Positions 17,542 to 26,039 of a stretch of 64,000 nucleotides of DNA are shown in pieces. The notes below the pieces were generated by a model, which did not search any database, had not been told where the DNA came from, and saw only the letters and a program-made list of their open reading frames with translations. Made by a program: the position numbers and the translations under genes. Each line of letters starts with the position of its first letter. Within the stretch, counting starts at the first letter, position 1. Origin of the DNA: UBA8437 sp963582065 (GTDB lineage Bacteria > Planctomycetota > Planctomycetia > Planctomycetales > Planctomycetaceae); assembly GCA_963582065.1 (NCBI GenBank), contig CAUZRQ010000005.1:46957-110956 (forward strand). The letters are read 5' to 3'.

Positions 17542-18960
17542 TCAGGAGCGGCCGGTGAGCTCAGGAATCGGAGTGCCCTTGGAAAGCACCGGGACGGGCC
17601 GACCGCCGAAGTCAGTCAGGGCGGTGTGCCGGGTGTCGATCCCCAGGTGGTGGTAGATGGTGGCCAGGAAATCGTAGGGACTGACACGTCGCTTGACGGG
17701 ATCTTCGCCCCGCGGATCGGTCGCCCCGATCACCTGGCCGGTTTCCATGCCCCCGCCGGCAAAGACCATCGAATTGGCTCGTGGCCAGTGGTCGCGTCCC
17801 GGTTGTCGGGTGCCCTTGGGACGACTGGCCTTGCCCGGTCCACTGGACGGCTGGTTCGAGATCCGTGGTGTCCGCCCGAATTCTCCGGTGATGATCACCA
17901 GCACGCGCCGATCGAGTCCACGGTTGTAGACATCTTCAATCAGCGCACTGATCGCCTGGTCGAAGAATGGCGCCCGCCAGGCCAGGGCTTCGAACACGTG
18001 GTGGTTGACGGCATGATCGTCCCAGTTGCTGACGCGTCCACACAACGGTCCGTCGAACTCGGTCGCCACGATATCCACGCCGGCCTCGACCAGCCGTCGT
18101 GCCAGCAGGCACTGCTGGCCCCACTGATTACGACCGTAGCGATCCCGGAGAGCGTCAGGTTCATCGGAGAGATCGAACGCCTGCTGGGCCTCGGTGCTGG
18201 TCAACAACGACAGGGCCTGGGCTTCAAAGTCGTCTACCGCCTGCATCAGCCCCGCCTGGTCTAAGTCCCTCCGCAGCCGGTCGAAGGAAGCCCGCAGGTT
18301 GGTGCGGCGTTCCAGCCGGACCAGCGTGTCCTTCTTGACGCCGATATTGGGAATCGCAAATTGCGGCTTGCTCGGATCGCCGGTCACCCGGAACGCATCG
18401 TACGACGGCCCAAGATAAGCGGGGCCGGCGATCTGGAACGAGTCGTAGCGATCGACGGGATTCAGCGCCACGTAGTTGGGCAAAGACTTGGGAGAATCCG
18501 ACCGCAGGAAGTTGGCCACGGTCATCCAGTCGGGGTAGATCGGCTTGGGCTTGTCACCCCGGTCGGGATCTCCCGAGAGCACCCGCAGCGAGCCGGCAGG
18601 ATGGCCGCCGGCGTCGTGAGCAATCGAGCGAAGAATGTTGTACTTGTCGGCAATCGCAGCCATCTTCGGCATCAGCTCGGTCAACTGCGTGCCGGGGACC
18701 TTGGTCGAAATCGGTTCGTAAGGACTGCGGTAGGCATCGGTGGCACCGGGCTTCGGGTCCCACGTGTCCAGGTGGCTGCAACCACCCCGCAACCAGACCA
18801 GGATCACCGAAGTCTGCAAATCGTCGGATTCGGGCGCGGTCTCAGCCCGGGCCTGGTAAAGCCCGGGAAGTGTCAGGCCACTGAACCCGACCAGCCCGGT
18901 TCTCAACAGCTCGCGTCGACCGATCCCGCCACCGGGACCCTGGCACCGCGGGTTATTCAT
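17542..18960 (-). CDS. DUF1501 protein with Tat signal
   Basis: 472 residues from the ATG at 18960, which has AGGAAG five bases upstream; a GTG six bases earlier (18966) is an alternative. The Tat-like motif is GRRELLRTGLVGFSG. DUF1501 landmarks: ILVWLRGGCSHLDTWDPKP, SNWDDHAVNHHVF, IITGEFGRTPRIS and GRDHWPRANSMVFAGGG. It has no adjacent PSD1 partner, unlike the copy at 9201. It is a member of the alkaline phosphatase-like superfamily with unknown substrate. Confidence 0.94.
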   Translation of the reverse strand: MNNPRCQGPGGGIGRRELLRTGLVGFSGLTLPGLYQARAETAPESDDLQTSVILVWLRGGCSHLDTWDPKPGATDAYRSPYEPISTKVPGTQLTELMPKMAAIADKYNILRSIAHDAGGHPAGSLRVLSGDPDRGDKPKPIYPDWMTVANFLRSDSPKSLPNYVALNPVDRYDSFQIAGPAYLGPSYDAFRVTGDPSKPQFAIPNIGVKKDTLVRLERRTNLRASFDRLRRDLDQAGLMQAVDDFEAQALSLLTSTEAQQAFDLSDEPDALRDRYGRNQWGQQCLLARRLVEAGVDIVATEFDGPLCGRVSNWDDHAVNHHVFEALAWRAPFFDQAISALIEDVYNRGLDRRVLVIITGEFGRTPRISNQPSSGPGKASRPKGTRQPGRDHWPRANSMVFAGGGMETGQVIGATDPRGEDPVKRRVSPYDFLATIYHHLGIDTRHTALTDFGGRPVPVLSKGTPIPELTGRS

Positions 18961-19076
18961 GGCCACTTCCTATCGATCTCGTCACGCAGCACGTCCGGAT
19001 AGCGTGCAACGCATCAGGATTCTCCCACCCATCATATCGGTCCCCAACGACCACCGACAGGTGGGTTTCAGTTCAC

Positions 19077-20489
19077 CTACCAGGAATCGGTGCGGAACGG
19101 GGAGGCGGGCAGGCCGTTCTTGTTCGACAGGTTCGGCTCGGCTTCGTGGTGCCACCCGAATCGGACTGCCACCGGTTTCCCCACACCGTCGGCACGCACC
19201 ACAACCGTCTTCCGCTTGAGTGTCGCGGTGGCCGCGACAAATTTCTTGTCGTCTCCAGCAATCGTGAAGTGCGACAGGGCCTTGCCGTCTCGAGAAACGA
19301 GTCCGTCGCCGATGTGATCGAAGGAGATACGAATCGCATCACCCTGGACTTGCATGCTCTTGTAGAGGGGGCCGGAGTAGACGAGCTTCTTCCGGCCGTA
19401 GTCCTTGGCGAGGGCCCACAGGGCAAGCCGCTTGCCGACATCCTGCTTGTTCCGCGGGTGGATATCCCGGCGGTTGCCGATATCGACGGTGACCGCCATG
19501 CCGGTGTGGGGCACCGCGAGCGTCTTGAGCTGCGCTTCCCAGATCCCGGCCAGCAACTCGGGCGGGCGATTGCCGTACCGGTAAGGTGCTAGCTGGACGT
19601 AGTAGAACGGCATCGCGGGCTTCTGCCAGACCGACCGCCAGCCGGCGATCAGGGCCTTCATCTTCTCGTAGTAGAGCATGCCCTCGCCGTTGTTCGATTC
19701 TCCCTGGTACCAGATCGCACCACGGATCCCGTACGGCTGCACGGGTGAGACCATGCCGTTGAACAGTGCCAGCGGTGACTGGTGATTGATGGTGCCGTTG
19801 CCCCGGACCGAGGGGAACGTATCGAGCGCCCCGGCGATGTCGGCGAGCTTGGGGACTGCCCGGAACCCGACCGGCGGTATCCACGGTTCGATCCGCGTCC
19901 CACCCCAGTTGCAGCCGAGCAGACCGATCGGGACATCCAGTTCCTGCAGCAGGTGGCGTCCGAAGTAGTATCCCACCCCCGTGAAGTTGCCCACGGTCTC
20001 GGGACTGCACACCTTCCAGCCGTCGCTGGGAATATTCACCTGGGGATCGGCCGCGGGCCGGTGCGGAAACTTGATGTGCCGGATCCGAGGATACTTGGCC
20101 GCCGCAATCTCCTCAGCGGGATTGTTCGACTGCTGGACACGCCACTCCATGTTGGATTGCCCTGAACAGAACCAGACCTCGCCGATGAGCACGTTCTTGA
20201 TGGTTACCGTGCTGGTTCCGGTGACCACGATCTCGTGCGGCCCACCAGCCTTCATCGCCGGCAGGTAGACCGCCCAGGCACCCTCGGCGCCAGCGGTCGT
20301 CCCGACGGTGGTGGAACCCACCGTGACAGTGACCTTGGCCCCGGCGTCGTCCCATCCCCACAACGGAACGGCCTCGCCCCGCTGCAGCACCATGTTGTCG
20401 CCGATGACCGAGGGGAAGCGGACTTCCGCCTGCAAGGTTGACGCGAACAGAACAAGGGCAAGGGCAAGGACGCTGCACAGCCTGCGCAT
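19077..20489 (-). CDS. Sialate O-acetylesterase-like SGNH esterase
   Basis: 470 residues from the ATG at 20489 (signal peptide LALALVLFASTLQA). The N-terminal beta domain contains FPSVIGDNMVLQRGEAVPLWG, a family hallmark. The SGNH hydrolase core has the nucleophile block VWFCSGQSNMEW, then GLLGCNWGGTRIEPW and IRGAIWYQGESN, with the catalytic Asp/His region near NRRDIHPRNKQDVGKRLA. It should remove acetyl groups from sialic acids or from acetylated glycans in the periplasm. It lies 81 bases after gyrB in the same direction but is probably an independent function. A BNR sialidase-like gene lies at 47898-49112. Confidence 0.93.
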   Translation of the reverse strand: MRRLCSVLALALVLFASTLQAEVRFPSVIGDNMVLQRGEAVPLWGWDDAGAKVTVTVGSTTVGTTAGAEGAWAVYLPAMKAGGPHEIVVTGTSTVTIKNVLIGEVWFCSGQSNMEWRVQQSNNPAEEIAAAKYPRIRHIKFPHRPAADPQVNIPSDGWKVCSPETVGNFTGVGYYFGRHLLQELDVPIGLLGCNWGGTRIEPWIPPVGFRAVPKLADIAGALDTFPSVRGNGTINHQSPLALFNGMVSPVQPYGIRGAIWYQGESNNGEGMLYYEKMKALIAGWRSVWQKPAMPFYYVQLAPYRYGNRPPELLAGIWEAQLKTLAVPHTGMAVTVDIGNRRDIHPRNKQDVGKRLALWALAKDYGRKKLVYSGPLYKSMQVQGDAIRISFDHIGDGLVSRDGKALSHFTIAGDDKKFVAATATLKRKTVVVRADGVGKPVAVRFGWHHEAEPNLSNKNGLPASPFRTDSW

Positions 20490-20570
20490 GACATGGCTCC
20501 GTAGGATGTCAATCGTGGGGAACAAACAGGTTAGCCTCGATCGGAGCGGTCGTCGAGGCGGTAGAGGCAA

Positions 20571-23189
20571 TCAGACGTCGAGGTTCTTGACGTCCAGCGC
20601 GTGTTCCTCGATGAACTTCCGGCGCGGCTCGACGTCGTCGCCCATCAGGACGCTGAACAGATCGTGGGCCGCGGTGGCATCTTCAAGCGTGACCTGCAGC
20701 AGGTGCCGAGTCTGCGAATTCATGCTCGTGGCCCACAGTTCCTCGGGATCCATCTCGCCCAGCCCCTTGAACCGGGTGATCTTCAGGCCCTTCTCACCCA
20801 GCGACCGGACCGCCGGCACCAGTTCCCGGAAGCTCGACAACTGGCTCTCCCACTCGCTGTTGACCAGCCGCAACGGGAAGTACGGCTCACCGTCCCGGTT
20901 TCCGGCTGGCAGCAGGTCATGGACCGTGATCCCGTATCCCTTCAGTTCGGCCAGGGCGATATTGATCGACTTGACCTCGTGCAGGTTTGTCGGCTTCAGC
21001 TTCGGGTCCTTGGTCTCGCTGCCGTTGGACGGGGCATCGCCACTGTCCGACGGGCTGGACGGGGCATCGCCACTGTCCGACGGGCTGGACGGGGCATCGC
21101 CACTGTCCGACGGGCTGGACGAGGCATCACCACTGTCCGACGGGCTGGACGGGGCATCACCACTGTCCGACGGGCTGGACGGGGCATCGTCGTCAGCCAC
21201 GACAAACTCTCCCCCGTGCTTTTCCTCCTCAGCTGCCAGAAAAGCATCGCGTTCGTCGGTCGTGTGGAACCAGTGCTGGTCACGACCCAGGAAGACGCGG
21301 TATCGCGGCAGGCGGCCGTCCTCACCAACGTGTTCGCCAACCAGCCAGCGAAGATCGACTCCGCGTCGTTCGAGCGTCTGCAGGGGTTCCTCGATCCCAT
21401 TGAGCAGGGTGATGACCTGATCGAGTGCTTCGCCTTCCAGGACCTGTTCGTCGTCGAGCTCGACGCGGCTGCCTTCGGCACCCAGTTCGACCAATTCGGA
21501 CATCATCTGCTCCTGGGTCTGCACGTAGCGGGGCTTCTTGCGTCCCCGGATCACGCGGTACAACGGCGGCTGGGCGATGTAGACACACCCCTCGCGAATC
21601 AACGGCTCCATGTGCCGATACAGGAAGGTCAGCAACAGCGTCCGGATGTGGCTGCCGTCGACATCGGCATCGGTCATCAGGATGATCTTGCCGTAGCGAC
21701 GCTTGGCAACATCGTCGAGCTGCGCGCCCGGCGGCACCCCGATCGCCTTGAAGATGTTGGTGACCTCCTTGTTCTGCAACACCTTGGCCTCGCGGGCCTT
21801 CTGCACGTTGAGGATCTTGCCGCGGAGCGGAAGGATGGCCTGGATGTTGGAATCGCGGCCGGTGTCGGCCGAACCTCCGGCCGAGTCGCCTTCGACCAGG
21901 TACAGCTCGGTCTCTTCCAGCGTCCGGCTGCGGCAGTCCCGGAGCTTTTCGGGCAGCCCGCCGGTGGTCAAAGCCCCCTTGCGGCGGATCATCTCGCGGG
22001 CCTTCCGGGCCGCCTCGCGGGCTTCGGCCGCCCGCATCCCCTTCCCGGCGATCAGCTTGGCGATCTTCGGGTTGGACTCGAGAAACTGCGTCAGCCCGTC
22101 GTGAACCACCGAGGTGACGATCCCCTCGACCTCGCTGTTGCCCAGCTTGGTCTTGGTCTGTCCCTCGAACTGGGGATCGGGAATCCGCACGGCGATCACC
22201 GCCGTCAGCCCCTCGCGGAAGTCGTCACCGGTCGGGGTGGCATCCTTGAACAGGTTCTCCTTCTTGCCGTAGTTGTTGATCGAGCGGGTCAGGGCACTGC
22301 GGAAGCCGCTGAGATGAGTGCCGCCCTCGATGTTGTTGATGTTGTTGGCAAAGGTGCGGACGGTCTCGGTGAAATCCATGTGGTACTGCACCGCCACGTC
22401 GACATCGACCCCATCCTGCTGTCCCTGGATCGAGATCACTTCGCCGAACAGCGGCTGCTCGGTCCGGTTCAGGTGCTCGACGAACTCGACCAACCCCTTC
22501 TCGTAACAGAATTCCTCGGACCGCTCTGACCGATGGTCGGAAATCAAGATCCGCACGCCGGCGTTGAGAAAAGCGACCTCCTGGAGACGTCGCGCAAGCG
22601 TGTCGAAAGTGAAACGGGTGTCGGAAAAAATCTCCGGGTCGGGCCGGAACTTGACATATGTACCCGACTTGGCCGACTTGCCGAGTTCCTTCAGCGGCTG
22701 GGTCATCTGGCCGCGTTCGAAGCTCATCGTGAACAGCTGGTCATTGCGGTAAACTTCCACCTCCAGCCACTCGGACAACGCGTTGACGGCCGTCAGGCCG
22801 ACGCCGTGCAATCCGCCGGTTCCGGTCCGGTAACCGCTATCGCGGTCGAACTTGCCACCGGCGTGGATCTCGGTGAAAACCACCTCCAGCGCCGATCGGC
22901 CATCGTGGTCCTCCAGCGATCCCACGGGAATGCCGCGGCCATCGTCCTGGATACTGATGCTGCCGTCGTCGTGAAGGACCACGGTGACGGTGGTCGCATG
23001 GCCGTTGACCGCCTCGTCAATGCTGTTGTCGACGACCTCGAAGACCAGGTGGTGCAGTCCCCGCGCGGTGGTGTCGCCGATGTACATCGCCGGACGCATC
23101 CGGATGCCCTCGACACCCGTCAGCGCCGTGATCTGGCTGGCTGTGTAGTCGCCACCGGAGGCGGCCGTTTTGTCTGCCACGTCACTCAC
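20571..23189 (-). CDS. gyrB: DNA gyrase subunit B
   Basis: 872 residues. The GHKL ATPase is at the N-terminus (EVVDNSIDEAVNGHATT, DDGRGIPVG, GTGGLHGVGLTAVNA). The TOPRIM domain has LVEGDSAGGSADTGRD and ILMTDADVDGSHIRTLLL. The C-terminal GyrB domain ends with TRFKGLGEMDPEELWATSM. It carries the extra TOPRIM insertion seen in longer GyrB proteins. Inside that insertion, residues about 670-720 are five copies of a ten-residue Ser/Pro/Asp/Gly repeat (see 21031-21180). It introduces negative supercoils with GyrA, which is not in the window. It lies 18 bases after the DciA-like gene and is part of the replication cluster. Confidence 0.97.
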   Translation of the reverse strand: MSDVADKTAASGGDYTASQITALTGVEGIRMRPAMYIGDTTARGLHHLVFEVVDNSIDEAVNGHATTVTVVLHDDGSISIQDDGRGIPVGSLEDHDGRSALEVVFTEIHAGGKFDRDSGYRTGTGGLHGVGLTAVNALSEWLEVEVYRNDQLFTMSFERGQMTQPLKELGKSAKSGTYVKFRPDPEIFSDTRFTFDTLARRLQEVAFLNAGVRILISDHRSERSEEFCYEKGLVEFVEHLNRTEQPLFGEVISIQGQQDGVDVDVAVQYHMDFTETVRTFANNINNIEGGTHLSGFRSALTRSINNYGKKENLFKDATPTGDDFREGLTAVIAVRIPDPQFEGQTKTKLGNSEVEGIVTSVVHDGLTQFLESNPKIAKLIAGKGMRAAEAREAARKAREMIRRKGALTTGGLPEKLRDCRSRTLEETELYLVEGDSAGGSADTGRDSNIQAILPLRGKILNVQKAREAKVLQNKEVTNIFKAIGVPPGAQLDDVAKRRYGKIILMTDADVDGSHIRTLLLTFLYRHMEPLIREGCVYIAQPPLYRVIRGRKKPRYVQTQEQMMSELVELGAEGSRVELDDEQVLEGEALDQVITLLNGIEEPLQTLERRGVDLRWLVGEHVGEDGRLPRYRVFLGRDQHWFHTTDERDAFLAAEEEKHGGEFVVADDDAPSSPSDSGDAPSSPSDSGDASSSPSDSGDAPSSPSDSGDAPSSPSDSGDAPSNGSETKDPKLKPTNLHEVKSINIALAELKGYGITVHDLLPAGNRDGEPYFPLRLVNSEWESQLSSFRELVPAVRSLGEKGLKITRFKGLGEMDPEELWATSMNSQTRHLLQVTLEDATAAHDLFSVLMGDDVEPRRKFIEEHALDVKNLDV
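21031..21180. repeat. Five tandem 30-bp repeats inside gyrB
   Basis: Units start at 21031, 21061, 21091, 21121 and 21151. The first three are identical; the fourth and fifth differ by one or two bases. A partial sixth unit runs on from 21181. They encode repeats of the type DAPSSPSDSG. The period is a multiple of three, so copy-number change keeps the gyrase frame. Confidence 0.95.
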
Positions 23190-23207
23190 TCCGTTAGTCT
23201 TCCGCCG

Positions 23208-23540
23208 CTAACCACTGCTCCCGGCCGATTGGCCCAGGCTGCCCTTCAGCCGAAACTTCAGCCGGTTGATGTCCAGGCCCGGTTGTCGCTGCAGCGCCTC
23301 GAGCAAACCCGACTTGTGGAACGAATCCAATTCGTACATCAACGCCGCACTGGCCACCTCGATCTCCAGAGCCCTGTTCTTGACCGCAACCACTCGTGTC
23401 TCCGTTGCAATCCGCTCACCGGCGGCATCCTTCCAGGCTTGGCTGAGTTGTTCGGCCGCTCCGCTGCGAGCCAGTCCCTTCAGTGCCACCAGTTCCGAGA
23501 GGGCGTCGCCCAGACGTTGCGGTCCGCGGGCTGCACGCAT
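23208..23540 (-). CDS. dciA: DUF721/DciA-like protein
   Basis: 110 residues. Recognisable DUF721 features are an N-terminal LGDALSELVALKGLA, then WKDAAGERIATETRVVAVKNRALEIEV and ALMYELDSFHKSGLLEALQ. DUF721 proteins (DciA) help load the replicative helicase DnaB in bacteria lacking DnaC-type loaders, and the genes often sit near dnaA, dnaN or gyrB. Here it lies three bases after dnaN and 18 before gyrB, where recF is found in many bacteria. The length is short but normal for the minimal form. The assignment rests on sequence pattern and context. Confidence 0.75.
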   Translation of the reverse strand: MRAARGPQRLGDALSELVALKGLARSGAAEQLSQAWKDAAGERIATETRVVAVKNRALEIEVASAALMYELDSFHKSGLLEALQRQPGLDINRLKFRLKGSLGQSAGSSG

Positions 23541-23543
23541 CGA

Positions 23544-24656
23544 TCATCGTTCCTTCGACAGCGGCATGATCACGTAGGTGTATCCGTCATCGGTACGGAA
23601 CACCGCGGCACTTTCGCTGTCGATCAGGTGCAGCGACACCGTCGATTCGGGCTTCAACACCCTCAGGAATTCGATGATGTACCTGGGATCGAAACTGATC
23701 GATACCGCCTCGCCGTCGTATGTCACAGGTATCTCAATGGTCGACTCGCCCACGTCGGCAGCGACCGTCTTCAGCGTCAACTGGCCCTTGTCGAACGAAA
23801 AGTCCACACCGCGGCTGTCGTCACTGGTGACGATGTCGGCCTGTCGAACAGCCGTGTGGAATGAATCGACCTCGAGCGTCACGGTCTCGGACCTCTCGGT
23901 GTCGATCAGCTTCGAGTAATCCGGGAATCGGCCTTCGACCAGCCGACTGGAGATCGTCGACTGTCCGCAACGGACCAGGATGTCATTGGCGCTGATCGCC
24001 ACCTGCACCTCTTCCTCGTCGTCGGAGATCGACTTCTCGATCAACTTCATCGCCTTGGCCGGAATCACCGGACCCGGGTTGGCCAACTCCTCGAATCCCT
24101 CGGGGCGGGCCGGCAGCGAAGCCACCGCCAACCGCCTGCTGTCCGTCGCCACCAGCGTCACCTTGTCACCGGCCGGATCGAACAGTATTCCGCCCAGGGC
24201 ATATCGGGTGCTCTCCTCGTCGGTGGCAAATTTCGTCCGCACGATTCCCTCGCGGAGCGCCGCCCCGGGAATTGCCAGGTACTGGTCTCCTTCGAACGCC
24301 GCCACGTCGGGGAATTCGTCAGGGTCCTCAGACGCCAGGGTGAACTCGCTGCCGGTCGTGCGGACCTGGACCGACGACTCGGTCACCTCGATGTCAATTG
24401 TCTCGTCGGTCACCTCGTGGAGAATCGACGACATTCGACCGGTCGGCAACAACACCTCACCGCTCGAGTCCGTTTCGACTCCCGTCAACTCGACTCGAAC
24501 ACCGACCTCCAGATCGGTTGCCACCAGAGTCGTCGACCCGCTGCCGACCTGCAACTTGACGTTGCGGAGGATTTCCCTGGGAGTTCGAGTGGGCACAACC
24601 GTACTGACAATCCGCAGTGCAGCTGCCAGGGTGGATCGATGGCATCGAAGTTTCAT
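23544..24656 (-). CDS. dnaN: DNA polymerase III beta subunit (sliding clamp)
   Basis: 370 residues from the ATG at 24656, matching the usual clamp start (MKLRCHRSTLAAALRIVSTVVPTRTP is the expected N-terminal pattern, cited here only by position 1-26). The three clamp domains follow, with the typical stretches TLVATDLEVGVRVEL, FDPAGDKVTLVATDSRRLA and VEGRFPDYSKLI, and it ends with the conserved DDGYTYVIMPLSKER. It tethers the polymerase to DNA. It is separated from dnaA by 326 bases and followed within three bases by the DUF721 gene. Confidence 0.96.
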   Translation of the reverse strand: MKLRCHRSTLAAALRIVSTVVPTRTPREILRNVKLQVGSGSTTLVATDLEVGVRVELTGVETDSSGEVLLPTGRMSSILHEVTDETIDIEVTESSVQVRTTGSEFTLASEDPDEFPDVAAFEGDQYLAIPGAALREGIVRTKFATDEESTRYALGGILFDPAGDKVTLVATDSRRLAVASLPARPEGFEELANPGPVIPAKAMKLIEKSISDDEEEVQVAISANDILVRCGQSTISSRLVEGRFPDYSKLIDTERSETVTLEVDSFHTAVRQADIVTSDDSRGVDFSFDKGQLTLKTVAADVGESTIEIPVTYDGEAVSISFDPRYIIEFLRVLKPESTVSLHLIDSESAAVFRTDDGYTYVIMPLSKER

Positions 24657-24982
24657 GGTGTCACGTCGGTACTGGAACACTCCGTCGACAAACAGACCGA
24701 GCGACAAAGTCGCAAAAGACTGTTCCGTCCCTTTTTCTTAGTAGTAGTAGTATCAGGGACCTGTTTCAATCGTTGATTTGCCCCTCAATCCACCACGAAA
24801 GCCCATGATACCACATGGTTTATCAGCTCACAAGCAGTGTTGAAACGCGTTAACAACACCTTGATAACCATATGGATTTCGGCCCCAGTGATGCTCATAA
24901 ATCGCCCGTGGTTGTCATCGAATTGATGTCGGTTTGGGCGGGTACCAGGAAGTCCACCGGCAATCAACAGGTTGTCGACAGG
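24657..24982. other. AT-rich dnaA-dnaN gap, candidate replication origin (oriC)
   Basis: This is the only gap above 300 bases in the window and it is visibly richer in A/T than its surroundings, especially 24770-24985. It contains no convincing gene. The dnaA-dnaN gap is a frequent origin site. It holds a TAG-triplet run (24739-24753), which lies in the loop of a GTCCCT/AGGGAC inverted repeat (24727-24760). A DnaA-box-like TTATTCACC touches its dnaA-side edge. I did not find a cluster of good DnaA boxes, so the call is tentative. It also contains the dnaN leader and promoter. Confidence 0.4.
24739..24753 (+). promoter_or_regulatory. TAG triplet run resembling DnaA-trio elements
   Basis: TAGTAGTAGTAGTAT, five consecutive triplets. 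DnaA-trio elements, on which DnaA forms a filament to open the origin, are runs of triplets read 5'-(T/A)A(G/A). The match and the location between dnaA and dnaN are suggestive; no flanking DnaA box was found close by. Confidence 0.35.
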
Positions 24983-24991
24983 TTATTCACC
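24983..24991 (+). promoter_or_regulatory. Candidate DnaA box
   Basis: TTATTCACC matches eight of nine bases of TTATTCACA. It overlaps the dnaA stop codon at the edge of the dnaA-dnaN gap. Confidence 0.35.
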
Positions 24992-25996
24992 TTTGGGTTC
25001 CTCGCGACCTGTCAATTCGGCATGAATTGAGTGGATGAGGCGACGTAGTTCGGGTTCGTTGCCGAGCCTCTGTTGCATCCGCCGGCAGGCATGCAGGACG
25101 GTCGTATGGTTGCTGCAGCCGAAGTAGGTGGCGATATCGGAGTAGATGGAACCGGTCAGTTCGCGGGCCAGCAGCATGGCACACTGTCGCGGGAGAACGA
25201 TGTGCTGGGCCCGGCTGCGTTCCCGGAGCCGGCGGGTCGATACGCCGAAGTGCCGCGCGACGACCCGGGCGATCTGGGGCAGTCCGGGTGGTTCGGCCTC
25301 AACGTCTCCGGAGATCACTTGCCGGGCCAATCCGAGATCGATCACTCCCCCGTTGATCCTGGCGAGAGTCTCGAGTTTTCCGAGAGTGGAAAGCAGGTCC
25401 CGGGGTGAACCGGTGATGCGTCGGGCGAGCATCTGAGCGACATCGACCGGCAGGGGGATCTGGTGTCGCGAGGCGAAGTGTTCGAGCAGCTGAAGCCGGC
25501 TGGCAGGAGCGGGTCTTCGGACCGACACCACGACCCCCCCCCGGCAACGGTTGACCAGTTTTCGGTCACAGCGATCCAGTCGTCCCGGAAGTCTCGACGC
25601 GGTGATCAGCACGCGTCCCCCTCGTCCCAGGGTTTCGTCGATCACGGCCAGCAATTGCTGCTGGCTCTCGGTTCGACCCGCCATTGCCTGCAGGTCTTCG
25701 CAGACCAGCGTATCGAGTTTCTGGAACCGGTCCTGGAACCCGGCAACATCCTTCTGCTGGGATGCTTCCGCCAGCTCGGCGGCAAACTCGCTGGCGAGCA
25801 CCATCCGCTTGCGGCCCCTGTCACCCTGCAGGAACAGCCGTGCGAGGTGCGACTTGCCGGTGCCCGGTGGTCCGGAGATATAGACGCTGGGCGGTCGCGA
25901 CCGGCTGCTGGTCGCCAGCTGAGAGATCGCCGAATGGGCCAGCCGGATCTCGGGCACCAGCAGCAGGGGTTCGGTTTCGCGTCCCGAGACCGTCAT
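24983..25996 (-). CDS. dnaA: Chromosomal replication initiator DnaA, short form lacking domains I-II
   Basis: 337 residues; typical DnaA is about 440-470. Walker A is SGPPGTGKSH (residues 41-50), already 40 residues from the start, and a Walker B-like TLVCEDLQAM follows. The DNA-binding domain IV keeps the DnaA signature: ARELTGSIYSDIATYFGCSN followed by HTTVLHACRRM. The N-terminal domain I (helicase contact, oligomerisation) and linker II are missing. The ATG at 25996 is preceded by GGGAG, and the 43 bases up to the nifS stop leave no room for a longer N-terminus. An alternative is a Hda-like regulator, but Hda lacks domain IV, so DnaA is favoured. The gene is probably transcribed with nifS. 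Confidence 0.85.
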   Translation of the reverse strand: MTVSGRETEPLLLVPEIRLAHSAISQLATSSRSRPPSVYISGPPGTGKSHLARLFLQGDRGRKRMVLASEFAAELAEASQQKDVAGFQDRFQKLDTLVCEDLQAMAGRTESQQQLLAVIDETLGRGGRVLITASRLPGRLDRCDRKLVNRCRGGVVVSVRRPAPASRLQLLEHFASRHQIPLPVDVAQMLARRITGSPRDLLSTLGKLETLARINGGVIDLGLARQVISGDVEAEPPGLPQIARVVARHFGVSTRRLRERSRAQHIVLPRQCAMLLARELTGSIYSDIATYFGCSNHTTVLHACRRMQQRLGNEPELRRLIHSIHAELTGREEPKGE

Positions 25997-26039
25997 GGTC
26001 CGCGCTCCCGTCGTGGCTTGTGTCCATCGGCAGCCGTGT

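Noticed and set aside
21031..21180. Possible CRISPR array from regular 30-bp repeats
   Set aside because: Repeats are directly contiguous with no spacers and code for a gyrase linker.
20601..22529. 642-codon plus-strand frame
   Set aside because: Antisense to gyrB, with repeat echo of the minisatellite; no motif.
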